Shown here piece by piece: positions 20,891-34,123 of a stretch of 64,000 bases of DNA (position 1 is the stretch's first letter; each line of letters opens with the position of its first letter). The translations under genes were made by a program, and so were the position numbers. Location of the stretch: positions 1-64,000 of the forward strand of contig NZ_QJRC01000060.1 of assembly GCF_013393325.1 (NCBI RefSeq). Reading direction: 5' to 3'. Under the pieces are notes generated by a model. That model saw nothing but the letters and a program-made list of their open reading frames with translations, was not told where the DNA came from and did no database searches. The stretch comes from Pseudomonas hunanensis (GTDB taxonomy: Bacteria; Pseudomonadota; Gammaproteobacteria; Pseudomonadales; Pseudomonadaceae).

Positions 20891-21369
20891 TGCGTCCGCA
20901 GATCATCGATCGCAGCCGCGATCAGGAGTTCATGCGCCTGGCCCTGGCGCTGGCTGCCGAGGGCGCGGCGTTGGGCGAGGTGCCGGTGGGTGCGGTATTG
21001 GTGCAGCATGGGCAGGTGATTGGCCAGGGCTTCAACCGGCCGATCATCGACAGCGACCCGAGTGCGCATGCTGAAATGGTGGCCATCCGCGCAGCGGCGA
21101 AAGCGGCCAGCAACTACCGGCTGCCCGGCAGCACCCTGTACGTGACCCTGGAGCCGTGCAGCATGTGTGCAGGGCTGATCGTGCATTCGCGGGTGATGCG
21201 GGTGGTGTTTGGCGCGCTGGAGCCCAAGGCGGGGATCGTACAGAGCCAGGGGCAGTTCTTCGGCCAAGGGTTTCTGAACCACCGGGTGATGGTGGAGGGT
21301 GGAGTGCTGGCGGAGGCGTGCGGGCAGATCCTCAGCGAGTTCTTCAAGGCCCGCCGGGCCAAAGGCTGA
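20890..21369 (+). CDS. tadA: tRNA-specific adenosine deaminase
   Basis: 159 aa, deaminates A34 of tRNA-Arg(ACG) to inosine; essential in bacteria. Zinc site and catalytic Glu are in SAHAEMVAIR, and the second zinc motif is EPCSMCAGLIVHSR. The ATG at 20890 shares its A with the stop of the upstream oxidase gene (TGATG); the in-frame upstream ATG at 20833 lies inside that gene. Length fits the family. Confidence 0.93.
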   Translation: MRPQIIDRSRDQEFMRLALALAAEGAALGEVPVGAVLVQHGQVIGQGFNRPIIDSDPSAHAEMVAIRAAAKAASNYRLPGSTLYVTLEPCSMCAGLIVHSRVMRVVFGALEPKAGIVQSQGQFFGQGFLNHRVMVEGGVLAEACGQILSEFFKARRAKG

Positions 21370-21380
21370 CCTGTATTGGC

Positions 21381-22886
<1,506 letters not shown>

Positions 22887-23021
22887 TTAGGTTGTCTGGT
22901 AGCGCGTTATGTGCTGTTCCCGCATTGATTGCATGCGTACTGCTTTTTTTGACCCGAAAGTCCGGTTCCGCCGCCCGGCAGCCGTGGCTTAGAGCAGGTG
23001 CCGAAAGCCATCGAATTAGGC

Positions 23022-23027
23022 TAGAAT
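23022..23027 (+). promoter_or_regulatory. Possible purL -10 box
   Basis: TAGAAT in GGCTAGAATGCACGGCC lies 42 bases before the purL ATG and is followed by a GC-rich discriminator. No good -35 is seen 17 bases upstream. The same TAGAAT type precedes purT. Confidence 0.4.
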
Positions 23028-23069
23028 GCACGGCCTCTAAGCACACCCCTTCCTGAGGCTGTCCCGACG

Positions 23070-26969
<3,900 letters not shown>

Positions 26970-26972
26970 GGC

Positions 26973-27284
26973 GTGTACAAGCTCGCCTTCTTCGTCCCCG
27001 CCAGCCACGTCGAAGTGGTCAAGGCCGCTGTGTTCGCTGCTGGTGGCGGGCGCATCGGTGACTATGACCACTGCGCCTGGCAAACCCTGGGCCAGGGCCA
27101 GTTCCGCCCGTTGGACGGCAGCCAGCCGTTCCTCGGGCAAACCGGCCAGGTCGAGGTGGTGGAAGAGTGGAAGGTGGAGCTTGTGGTGGCTGACGGTCTG
27201 GTAGCCCAGGTCGTCGCTGCCCTGAAGCAGAACCACCCCTACGAGACGCCAGCCTACGAAGTCTGGCAGCTCGCCCAGTTCTAG
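26973..27284 (+). CDS. YqfO/NIF3 C-terminal-domain-like small protein
   Basis: 103 aa, GTG start 3 bases after the purL stop. The sequence MYKLAFFVPASHVEVVKAAV and the ending HPYETPAYEVWQL match the CutA-like insert domain found inside NIF3/YqfO proteins, here standing alone. Stand-alone copies are common next to purL in pseudomonads. No catalytic residues are recognised. The function is unknown; a metabolite- or metal-binding trimer is the family-based guess. Confidence 0.75.
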   Translation: MYKLAFFVPASHVEVVKAAVFAAGGGRIGDYDHCAWQTLGQGQFRPLDGSQPFLGQTGQVEVVEEWKVELVVADGLVAQVVAALKQNHPYETPAYEVWQLAQF

Positions 27285-27298
27285 ACTGCATCAAGGCC

Positions 27299-27318
27299 TT
27301 CGCGGGCAAGCCCGCGAA
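27299..27318. repeat. Short REP palindrome
   Basis: TTCGCGGGC and GCCCGCGAA are perfect arms with a 2-base spacer AA, in the gap between the convergent YqfO-like gene and tatC. It has the same core as the other REPs and may act as a bidirectional transcript end. Confidence 0.75.
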
Positions 27319-27324
27319 AGGGCT

Positions 27325-28086
27325 CTATAAGCCGGCCACAATCTCCTTGCCGGGCTCAGGCCGCTTCAACCAGGCACAAGCCAGCAATCCCACCTCGAAC
27401 AGTATCCACATCGGCACCGCTAGCATCGTCTGCGAAAACACATCCGGCGGCGTCAGGATCATCCCCACCACAAAGCACCCGACGATCACGTAGGGCCTGC
27501 TGCGCCGTAATGTGGCCACATCGGCCAACCCCACCCAGACCACGATGAAGGTCGCCACCGGGATCTCGAATGCCAGCCCGAATGCCAAAAACAGCGCCAG
27601 GATAAAGTCCAGGTACTGGCTGATGTCAGTCATCATCGCCACACCGTCCGGTGTCACGCTGGCAAAAAAGCCGAACATCATCGGAAACACCAGGAAGAAC
27701 GCGAACGCCATGCCGGCATAGAACAGCACGATGCTCGACACCAGCAGCGGCAGGGCAATGCGCCGTTCACGGCGGTACAACCCCGGTGCCAGAAAGCCCC
27801 AGGCCTGGTGCAGCAGCAGCGGCATGGCCACGAACAGTGCGCACATCGCGGTCAGCTTGAACGGCGTCAGAAAAGGCGAGGTGACGCTGGTGGCGATCAT
27901 GCTCGCGCCTTCCGGCAAAAAGCGCCGAAGCGGCTCGGAGATGAGCGTGTACAGCGTTTGGGCGAAGGGGAACAGGCCGGCGAACACCAATGCCACCAAC
28001 CCCAGACAACGCACCAGGCGTTTGCGCAGGTCGCGCAGGTGTTCAGTCAACGGCATGCTGGCCGTCGGGTCCATGGCACTGCTCAT
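27325..28086 (-). CDS. tatC: Sec-independent protein translocase TatC (T2SS-linked copy)
   Basis: 253 aa inner-membrane receptor that binds twin-arginine signals with TatB. Six membrane segments are visible. The family-typical start is [14 protein letters not shown] (residues 11-24), and the periplasmic/loop string [12 protein letters not shown] is present (about 102). It overlaps tatB by 4 bases. Pseudomonads normally carry another tatABC near hisE; this set sits beside a type II secretion cluster and a Tat-dependent phosphatase, suggesting service to that pathway. Confidence 0.92.
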   Translation of the reverse strand: MSSAMDPTASMPLTEHLRDLRKRLVRCLGLVALVFAGLFPFAQTLYTLISEPLRRFLPEGASMIATSVTSPFLTPFKLTAMCALFVAMPLLLHQAWGFLAPGLYRRERRIALPLLVSSIVLFYAGMAFAFFLVFPMMFGFFASVTPDGVAMMTDISQYLDFILALFLAFGLAFEIPVATFIVVWVGLADVATLRRSRPYVIVGCFVVGMILTPPDVFSQTMLAVPMWILFEVGLLACAWLKRPEPGKEIVAGL

Positions 28087-28373
28087 GAGGCGTTTTCCTT
28101 GGGTAGCGTGACTGTAGCCGCATCATTGGCCGGCTCTGTATTCAGGCTGATGCCCTGACGGATCTCCTGTTCCAGGCGCTGCAAGGGTGCGCTGTCGAGG
28201 TGGGGCAGCTCGATTTCGCGCTCCACCTGCGTACGCAAGGCGTGCATGGCCCGGCGCGCCTGGCCCAGGCCACGCCCAAGGGTGCGTGCCGCCACTGGCA
28301 GGCGCTCCGGGCCCAGCACCAGCAGGGCGACGACGCCGACCAGCAGCAACTCGCTGAAGCCTACCTCGAACAT
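28083..28373 (-). CDS. tatB: Sec-independent protein translocase TatB
   Basis: 96 aa with one N-terminal membrane helix ([25 protein letters not shown], here noted by its key part GPERLP after the helix), then a charged amphipathic helix. The Glu at residue 8 and the GPERLP hinge are TatB marks. It is shorter than E. coli TatB (171 aa), lacking most of the C-terminal tail. It starts at the same base where tatA ends (overlap of 1 base at 28373) and overlaps tatC by 4. Confidence 0.88.
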   Translation of the reverse strand: MFEVGFSELLLVGVVALLVLGPERLPVAARTLGRGLGQARRAMHALRTQVEREIELPHLDSAPLQRLEQEIRQGISLNTEPANDAATVTLPKENAS

Positions 28374-28606
28374 CAGGCCTGACGGTCCGCTTGCGGTTGC
28401 TGCGTGGCCTGGCCGGTCAGCGGGGCCTGTTGCTGCATCTGCGCCTGGCCGGGTGTGCTGGCGTCATTGTCACCGCCCATGGACTTGCGAAAACCCTGGA
28501 TCGCCTCGCCCACATCGCTGCCCAGGCCCTTGAGGCGCTTGGTCCCAAACAGCAGAAATACGATCAGCAGTACGATCACCAGTTGCCAGATTCCAATGCC
28601 ACCCAT
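28373..28606 (-). CDS. tatA: Sec-independent protein translocase TatA
   Basis: 77 aa pore-forming subunit. It begins [17 protein letters not shown], followed by the [12 protein letters not shown] hinge and an amphipathic helix, then a Gln-rich tail. The start ATG at 28606 has AGGAG 9 bases upstream; longer in-frame extensions have no site. It is the first gene of tatABC. A Pho-box-like repeat lies 54 bases upstream. Confidence 0.92.
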   Translation of the reverse strand: MGGIGIWQLVIVLLIVFLLFGTKRLKGLGSDVGEAIQGFRKSMGGDNDASTPGQAQMQQQAPLTGQATQQPQADRQA

Positions 28607-28659
28607 TGCGACCACTCCTGTAAGGCCATGAAAAGGAAGGGCAATCCTGCATCGCCTAG

Positions 28660-28677
28660 ATGACATGCGCATGACGA
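28660..28677 (-). promoter_or_regulatory. Pho-box-like site upstream of tatA
   Basis: Read on the minus strand: TCGTCAT - GCGC - ATGTCAT, matching the PhoB pattern CTGTCAT-N4-CTGTCAT at 5 of 7 and 6 of 7 positions with exact 11-bp spacing. It points toward tatA, its end 54 bases before the ATG. No strong -10 box is visible after it. Confidence 0.5.
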
Positions 28678-28751
28678 ACGGGCATTGCCATCTACCTGCA
28701 ACAAGCGGCGTGTTGACTGGCGTTTTTACTTCGCGAGCGAGGCACGCACGG

Positions 28752-29717
28752 ATGGGTGGCAGGCAACAGCAGGGGGCGGCCCTGTTGATGGTGATGGTGG
28801 TGCTGGCGATGCTGGCGGCGGGCATGGCTTGGTTGGTGGAAGATGGTCGGCGCCAGGTGGATGAGGTGCGTCTGTTGCAGCAGCGGGTGCAGGTGCGCGC
28901 CATGGAGCAGGCGGGCCTTGCCTATGCCGAGCAGGCTCTGCGGGACCCCGCCTGGCGGCTTAGCCCATTGTTCTGGCAAGCCTTGCGCGGGCAGCCACTG
29001 AACTACGATTTTGGCACGGGCCAGGCGCAATTGCGGGTGCGCGACCAGCACACATGCTTCAACGTCAATGCGTTGCTGGGTGCCGATGGCGAACGTGCCG
29101 AGCACCAATTGCGTTATCTGCTGGGCGACGACATGGCTGCCGAGCGCCTGGTCGATGCACTGGCCGACTGGCTCGACGCCGACAGTGATACCCGTCTGCA
29201 GGGCGCCGAGAGTGCCCAGTACCTGCGTCAGCAACCCGCACGGCTGGCGGCCAATCAGCCGATGCTCGACACCAGCGAGCTGAACCTGTTGCTGGAGCCG
29301 GATGCCGCTCGCCAGGCTCGTTATCCGATGCTGTGCGCCTTGCCCCAGGTCACCGGCTGGCGCCTGAATGCCAATGCGCTGGGGCTGGAGCACCTACCGT
29401 TGCTGGAAGCGCTGTACGAGGGGCGCTATTCGCGCTCTTTGCTCAGCCGCATCATCACCGGGCGACCGGCGTCGGGGTATGCGGATGCGGCCGCGTTGCG
29501 CCAGGCGCTGGGGGCGGTGGATGACGAGACGTTCGAACGACTGAGTGAAGGCTTGCTGCTCAACAGTGGGTACTTCCTGTTGCAGCTGTCGTTCGAAGAG
29601 GAGGGCAGGATGATGCGCAGCGAGTTTCAGGTAGAGGCGCTTGGGGTGGTGCAATGGCATGCGCGGGTGCCAGCACAGCAGGTGCGGGTGCGTAGCCGGG
29701 AGCCCATGGCCTGGTAA
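28752..29717 (+). CDS. gspK: Type II secretion minor pseudopilin GspK (XcpX)
   Basis: 321 aa, the large minor pseudopilin expected at the tip of the T2SS pseudopilus. The prepilin peptidase site is RQQQG before [13 protein letters not shown]; like other GspK it lacks Glu at +5. The saposin-like GspK fold is indicated by FNVNALLG and LADWLDAD (the latter a calcium-site region of GspK). The start at 28752 gives the correct short basic leader; longer starts to 28665 would put 29 extra residues before it. It is separated from the other gsp genes by phoX and a SoxB-like gene, and diverges from tatA. Confidence 0.85.
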   Translation: MGGRQQQGAALLMVMVVLAMLAAGMAWLVEDGRRQVDEVRLLQQRVQVRAMEQAGLAYAEQALRDPAWRLSPLFWQALRGQPLNYDFGTGQAQLRVRDQHTCFNVNALLGADGERAEHQLRYLLGDDMAAERLVDALADWLDADSDTRLQGAESAQYLRQQPARLAANQPMLDTSELNLLLEPDAARQARYPMLCALPQVTGWRLNANALGLEHLPLLEALYEGRYSRSLLSRIITGRPASGYADAAALRQALGAVDDETFERLSEGLLLNSGYFLLQLSFEEEGRMMRSEFQVEALGVVQWHARVPAQQVRVRSREPMAW

Positions 29718-29730
29718 AGCTTGAGAGTAC

Positions 29731-29751
29731 TGGGGCCGCAGAGCGGCCCCA
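29731..29751. terminator. Bidirectional terminator between gspK and phoX
   Basis: TGGGGCCGC and GCGGCCCCA form a perfect 9-bp stem with a 3-base loop (AGA) between the convergent stops. No T-run. The same stem sequence occurs at the purT/MFS convergent junction (53361-53381). Confidence 0.65.
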
Positions 29752-29757
29752 GATCGA

Positions 29758-31833
29758 TCAGGCGGTGCCGATCTCCCCGCCATCATTGCGCTGAATCACC
29801 ACCGTCGAAGCCCGTGGCCTTACAGTCGCCCCAGCCGGCGTAGCATCGGTGGCCTTGTCGGTATAAGGCCAGTTCCCCGGATGCTGAATGTTGACGAACA
29901 AGGTCTTGTTGTCCGGGGTAAAGGAAATCCCGGTCACCTCGCAATCATTCGGCCCGACAAAGAAGCGGCGCAGGGCCACCTGGTTCTGTGCGTTCACCGG
30001 TACCTGCTTGCTGCTGGCATCCACCAGGTCGGTGGGGATCACCGCCAGCAGTTGGTCGTTGGTATAGTCGGTCAAGGTGGTTTCGCCGTTGTCGGTTTCG
30101 AACCACAGAATGCCACGGCTATCGAAACTCATGCCGTCGGGGCTGGCGAACTGGTTGAGCTCGGTCAGGCCAGAACGATTGATGTCGGCAGTGCCGGCAG
30201 CGTTGGCGCCGAACACGAAGATGTCCCAGGTAAAGCTCAGCTGGTCGTCACTGTCGTGCCAGCGAATGATGTGGCCGTGACGGTTCGGGCCACGTGGGTT
30301 GGCTGCATCGACCTTTTCCGGGGTGCGTGCGCTGTTGTTGGTCAGGGTCAGGTACACGTCGCCGTTCAGTGGGTTGACCGTGGTCCATTCCGGGCGGTCC
30401 ATCGGCGTTGCGCCCACGGCATCGCCGGCACCACGGGTGTTGAGGATGATGCCTGGCAGGTCACCATACAGTGCACCCAGGGTGCTGCCGGCCTTGGTGG
30501 CGGTGCCCACGTCCAGCAGCAGCCATACGCCGGTGCCATCGGCATTGAAGCGGGCCACGTAGAGCTTGCCCTGGTCGAGGTACTTGGCGCCGGTGGCCAG
30601 GCGGTCGGCCGGGTTGGCGTCGGCGGCGTCCCACACGGCGGTGGACACCCACTTGTACAGGTACTCGTTGTTCGAGTCGTCACCCATGTACCACACCAGC
30701 GGCTTGCCCGCGACGGGAAGGCCTGGGGCGCAGCCCTCGTGGCGGAAACGGCCCAGCGCGGTACGCTTGGTGGCCAGGGTACTGCTGTTGTAGGGGTCGA
30801 TCTCGACGATGTAGCCGTAGGTGCTGGCTTCGTTGCGGTAGTCGTCGCTGGCGCTGGCGCCCTTGATGGTCACGTCGAAGCGGGCGAATTCGTCGGCCAC
30901 CTCGGTGCTGTCACCGGCAGCGCTTTCCCACTTGTACTGGCCACTGGAGGTGCCCACGCCAATACGGCGCTGGTCCTCGGGGCGGGTGCCTTTGTTGACG
31001 AAGATGCCCGGCCAGTTCTCTTCGCAGGTCAGGTAGGTGCCCCACGGGGTATAGCCGTTGCCGCAGTTGTTGTTGGTGCCACGGCAGTGAGTGCCGGCGG
31101 TGGAGTACTTGGTCTTGACGTGGTCGGTGCCGCGCAGCGGCCCGGTGATTTCCATGCGCGAGGCAGTGGTGAAGCGGCGGTTCAGCGGGTCGTTGTCGAC
31201 CACCTGCCAACGTCCGTTGATTTTCTGCAGGCGTACCACGCCGGCACCGTGGGCGTTGATTTCCTTGCGCACTTCTTCGGCCGGGCGCTTGCCGTTCACA
31301 TCGGTGGTCGGGCCGGCCGGGTGCAGGGCCGCGGTGTCGATGTATTCGAAGTTGATCGCCAGCAGGCCGTCTTCCGAGCTGCCGTTGATGGGGAAGAAGT
31401 GCATGCCGTCATGGTGCATGCCCATGGCGTTGGCCTGGTCGGTCGAGGTGTTGCTGCCGTCGGACTTCCACGGGTTGCCGTTGCTGTTCAGCGGCGTACC
31501 CCAGGGCGCCAGCACGTAGGCGCTATAGCCAGCGGCGACGACACAGGCGTCGGTGCGCGAACCTGGGATGGACTGGAAGCCCAACGCCAGTTTCGGTACT
31601 TCCGGTTCGGTGACTGGCGGCTCGGTCACCGGTGGCTCGGTGACGGGGTCATCGTGATCGGAGCCGCCACCGTCGAAGCAGCCTGTCAGGCCGGTACCGG
31701 CGATCATGGCGATGGCGGCGCCCAGGCTACCGCGCATCACGCTGCGACGGCTCAGGTAGGCGTCCATGACGTTGGCCATCGGCAGGTTGCCGCTTTGGTT
31801 CCGGTCCAGGTTGTCGCCGGTATCTCGACTCAT
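29758..31833 (-). CDS. phoX: PhoX-family alkaline phosphatase, Tat signal, likely T2SS substrate
   Basis: 691 aa PhoX-type phosphatase (calcium/iron-dependent beta-propeller family). The signal shows LSRRSVMRG (Arg29-Arg30), a hydrophobic core and LTGC (Cys52), resembling both a Tat cleavage region and a lipobox. A Pro/Thr/Glu linker with three VTEPP-like repeats covers about residues 63-80. Family strings include HDGMHFFP (about 143) and TCEENW (Cys about 269). Its placement between gspK and the gsp operon suggests secretion by Tat then T2SS. It corresponds to the PhoX-type phosphatase UxpB reported as an Xcp substrate in P. putida (from memory). Confidence 0.85.
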   Translation of the reverse strand: MSRDTGDNLDRNQSGNLPMANVMDAYLSRRSVMRGSLGAAIAMIAGTGLTGCFDGGGSDHDDPVTEPPVTEPPVTEPEVPKLALGFQSIPGSRTDACVVAAGYSAYVLAPWGTPLNSNGNPWKSDGSNTSTDQANAMGMHHDGMHFFPINGSSEDGLLAINFEYIDTAALHPAGPTTDVNGKRPAEEVRKEINAHGAGVVRLQKINGRWQVVDNDPLNRRFTTASRMEITGPLRGTDHVKTKYSTAGTHCRGTNNNCGNGYTPWGTYLTCEENWPGIFVNKGTRPEDQRRIGVGTSSGQYKWESAAGDSTEVADEFARFDVTIKGASASDDYRNEASTYGYIVEIDPYNSSTLATKRTALGRFRHEGCAPGLPVAGKPLVWYMGDDSNNEYLYKWVSTAVWDAADANPADRLATGAKYLDQGKLYVARFNADGTGVWLLLDVGTATKAGSTLGALYGDLPGIILNTRGAGDAVGATPMDRPEWTTVNPLNGDVYLTLTNNSARTPEKVDAANPRGPNRHGHIIRWHDSDDQLSFTWDIFVFGANAAGTADINRSGLTELNQFASPDGMSFDSRGILWFETDNGETTLTDYTNDQLLAVIPTDLVDASSKQVPVNAQNQVALRRFFVGPNDCEVTGISFTPDNKTLFVNIQHPGNWPYTDKATDATPAGATVRPRASTVVIQRNDGGEIGTA

Positions 31834-31950
31834 CAGGGTGTCCTTATATTGGCTGAGTTAGAAGAACCCGCGACTTTAGGGGGAAAATATGATGATTCAT
31901 TGGCAGAAATGTTAAGGGGTTTTTAAAACGACTCGCTCTTAGAAAAGCTT

Positions 31951-32001
31951 CTGACAGATCAATTTGGAATGTCTGTCGGATTTCTGCCATCAAACTGTAA
32001 T
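31951..32001 (+). promoter_or_regulatory. Pho-box array upstream of the gsp operon
   Basis: Seven-base units CTGTCGG (31973), CTGCCAT (31984) and CTGTAAT (31995) recur every 11 bp, the exact PhoB repeat period (consensus CTGTCAT-N4); CTGACAG at 31951 is in the same phase. Matches are 5, 6, 6 and 5 of 7. The array points to the plus-strand gene at 32058, with CAACAT 10 bases after it as a poor -10 box. It lies in the divergent interval with phoX. Confidence 0.65.
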
Positions 32002-32057
32002 GCCAACGCCGCAACATCCGGGGCCCTGAATGAACGCGGAAAAGGATGGCGGGTGCG

Positions 32058-33698
32058 ATGGCGAGCAGTGTGCACAGGCGCGAAGTGATCGGCTGGATGG
32101 GTATCGGTGCCTTGGCACCGCTGCTCGGCGCCTGCACTGCCTTCCCAGGGCAGCAGGGCGGTAACGCCCACCTCGACTTGCTCTATGTAGCCGATACCCT
32201 CGATGCCCGCCAACCTGGCCTGGCCGTGGTGCCGGCTACCCGGCTGGGACCGGTCAGCCACCTGGGCCGCGCGCCATGGATGACCGGCAGCAGCGCCAGC
32301 ATCGACTACCCGCAACTGGCGCCGCTGCTCGATGCGAATCAGGCTGGGGCTGCCCAGTTGGGCGGCTATGCGGTGCTGGCGGCGTTGCTGGAGCAGCTGC
32401 GCGGCGAGGCCGGTGCCGGCAACAGCCTCACCCTGGAAAACGGCCAAGGCTGGAATGGCAGTGGCCTGGCTTACCTGACCCAGGGCGAAAGTGGAGTGCA
32501 AGGCAGCCAACTGCTGGGCGTCGAAGCGCGGGTCAGCAGCGACGAACGGGTACTGTGGCCACAGCGCAGCCCAGGGCTCTATCGCCAGGCAAGCCCCCTT
32601 ACCTTGGCTGCCGGGCTGGCAGACGCGCAACGCCAGGCATTGGGCCTGGAAGCCTTGCACGTCTTCGAGCGCGGCGGTGCGCGCATTGCAGTGGTTGGCG
32701 TGACCGACCCTTATGCCCAGGACCAGAAAGCTTCGCTCAAACAGTGGTACCAGTCACTGCAGCCGGTATTCGAACAGGCCCGGCGCGAGGCGGACCTGGT
32801 GGTGGCCATGGCCGATGTGGGCACAGGCCCCGGCCTGTGGCTGGCTGAACGGTTGCCGCAAATCGATGTGCTGCTGTGCGCCCGTGGCCAGGACTTGTGG
32901 CCGGCGCCGGTCGAAGTAACCCAGGCCAGCGGCCGCCGCGTGCCGGTGTTGTTCGCCGGCTGCCGGGGCAGCGGTGCGTTCCGCCTGCGCTGCCAACGTG
33001 TGGCCGGGCTGTGGCAGTTCGACGGGCGCTTCTTCCCGGCCTTTGAACAACAACTGGCGCCTGCCGCGCAGCTGCGCGTCGCGCAGTTTCAGGCACAACT
33101 GCGCCAGCAACGTGCCGGCCACGCGGCCTGGCTCGATCAGCCGTTGGCCCGTGCACCCCAGGCCTTGTGGCGCCGCGATACCCGAGGCGGCAGCTGGGAC
33201 CGCCTGCTGCATCAAGCCCTGGCTGACGACAGCAGCATGCCCGTGCTGTTGCCGGGCCTGCGTTATGACTACCCGCTGCCGGCGGGTGCGTCCATCACCC
33301 GCGAACACTTGATCAGCCTTACCGGCGGTTACCCGGCGCCGGTGGTCGAAGCGCCGGCTCGGCAGGTCGAGCAAGTGCTGGAGAACGCTGCAGAACAATT
33401 GTTCGGCGACCCGTTGCTGCTGGACAACAGCCAGGACCTGCCGCGCTGGCAGGGCCAGGCCTGGCGCGTCAGCTACAGCCCGCAAGGCAAGCGCATCACT
33501 GGCCTGGAGCCCGTGCAGGGCCTGTGCCGCACCTTTGGCCTGCAATTCGACAGTCAAGCCGGCGAGCCCCTGTGGCAGCGGGTCGAAGCCTGGCTGGCCC
33601 GGCAAGGTGCCGACTGGCAACTGGTGCCGCTGCAATTGCCCGAAGTGCGTTACGTGCAGGGGCACCCGGGGTGGCATCCACGGCAGTTGGCCTCGTGA
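32058..33698 (+). CDS. SoxB/5'-nucleotidase-like lipoprotein, probable pseudoenzyme
   Basis: 546 aa. The leader shows HRREVIGWMG (twin Arg) and lipobox LLGAC (Cys about 26), so an exported lipoprotein is likely. The rest follows the SoxB/UshA metallophosphatase plan, but metal ligands appear replaced: FTDCH becomes VADTL (about 43-47), GGDTW becomes NGQGW (about 128), SHNG becomes ADVG (about 252), and GHTH becomes ARGQ (about 275-278). The C-terminal 5'-nucleotidase domain is retained. ATG 32058 has AAGGA 11 bases upstream; ATG 32046 is in frame but the AGGA touches it. Its stop overlaps gspC, so it leads the gsp operon. A substrate, chaperone or structural role is possible. Confidence 0.7.
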   Translation: MASSVHRREVIGWMGIGALAPLLGACTAFPGQQGGNAHLDLLYVADTLDARQPGLAVVPATRLGPVSHLGRAPWMTGSSASIDYPQLAPLLDANQAGAAQLGGYAVLAALLEQLRGEAGAGNSLTLENGQGWNGSGLAYLTQGESGVQGSQLLGVEARVSSDERVLWPQRSPGLYRQASPLTLAAGLADAQRQALGLEALHVFERGGARIAVVGVTDPYAQDQKASLKQWYQSLQPVFEQARREADLVVAMADVGTGPGLWLAERLPQIDVLLCARGQDLWPAPVEVTQASGRRVPVLFAGCRGSGAFRLRCQRVAGLWQFDGRFFPAFEQQLAPAAQLRVAQFQAQLRQQRAGHAAWLDQPLARAPQALWRRDTRGGSWDRLLHQALADDSSMPVLLPGLRYDYPLPAGASITREHLISLTGGYPAPVVEAPARQVEQVLENAAEQLFGDPLLLDNSQDLPRWQGQAWRVSYSPQGKRITGLEPVQGLCRTFGLQFDSQAGEPLWQRVEAWLARQGADWQLVPLQLPEVRYVQGHPGWHPRQLAS

Positions 33699-34120
33699 CC
33701 CTCGCCTCGCGCGTGTTCACGGGCGCTGGCCTGACCTTGGCTGGCTGGCTCGCTGCACAGTGTGTGCTGCAACTGAGCCGCCAGCCGCAACCCGCCACGG
33801 CGCCTGCGGCGGTCGACAGCCCGCTGCCCGGGCTGATGGTTGGCCACTGGCAAGCGCCCATCGACGACGGTGCCATTGCCCTTACTCGCTTGCCACTGCA
33901 ATACCTCGGCGGCCTCAAGGCGCAGCCATTGGCATCCAGTGTGGTGGTGCTGCGCTACGGCGAGCAAGTACGCACTCTAGCCCGTGGCCAGCGCCTGGCA
34001 CCTGGGATCGTGCTGCAGGACATCGACAGCGATGGCCTGATTTTCAACAACCAGGGGCGGCGCGAACGCCTGCCCTGGCCGCCACGCCCTGCCGTGACCG
34101 GCTTCAAGCGGCAAGGATGA
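33695..34120 (+). CDS. gspC: Type II secretion protein GspC (short, XcpP-like)
   Basis: 141 aa inner-membrane linker between the T2SS assembly platform and the GspD secretin. One N-terminal membrane segment (about 8-27), then an HR-type domain (LMVGHWQAPIDDG ... GLKAQPLASSVVVLRYGEQV). No PDZ or coiled-coil domain follows, so it is much shorter than typical GspC (about 230-300 aa). The GTG at 33695 overlaps the upstream stop (GTGA); an in-frame GTG at 33671 is possible. Identification rests on position before gspD and on the HR-like pattern. Confidence 0.7.
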   Translation: MTLASRVFTGAGLTLAGWLAAQCVLQLSRQPQPATAPAAVDSPLPGLMVGHWQAPIDDGAIALTRLPLQYLGGLKAQPLASSVVVLRYGEQVRTLARGQRLAPGIVLQDIDSDGLIFNNQGRRERLPWPPRPAVTGFKRQG

Positions 34121-34123
34121 ACG

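Noticed and set aside
31889..31906. Possible minus-strand Pho box for phoX (CTGCCAA-TGAA-TCATCAT)
   Set aside because: The second unit matches only 4 of 7 bases of the PhoB half-site and no -10 box follows at the right distance, so I did not list it as a feature.
29881..31926. 681-codon plus-strand frame opposite phoX
   Set aside because: Antisense shadow of phoX; it has no start site and no domain.
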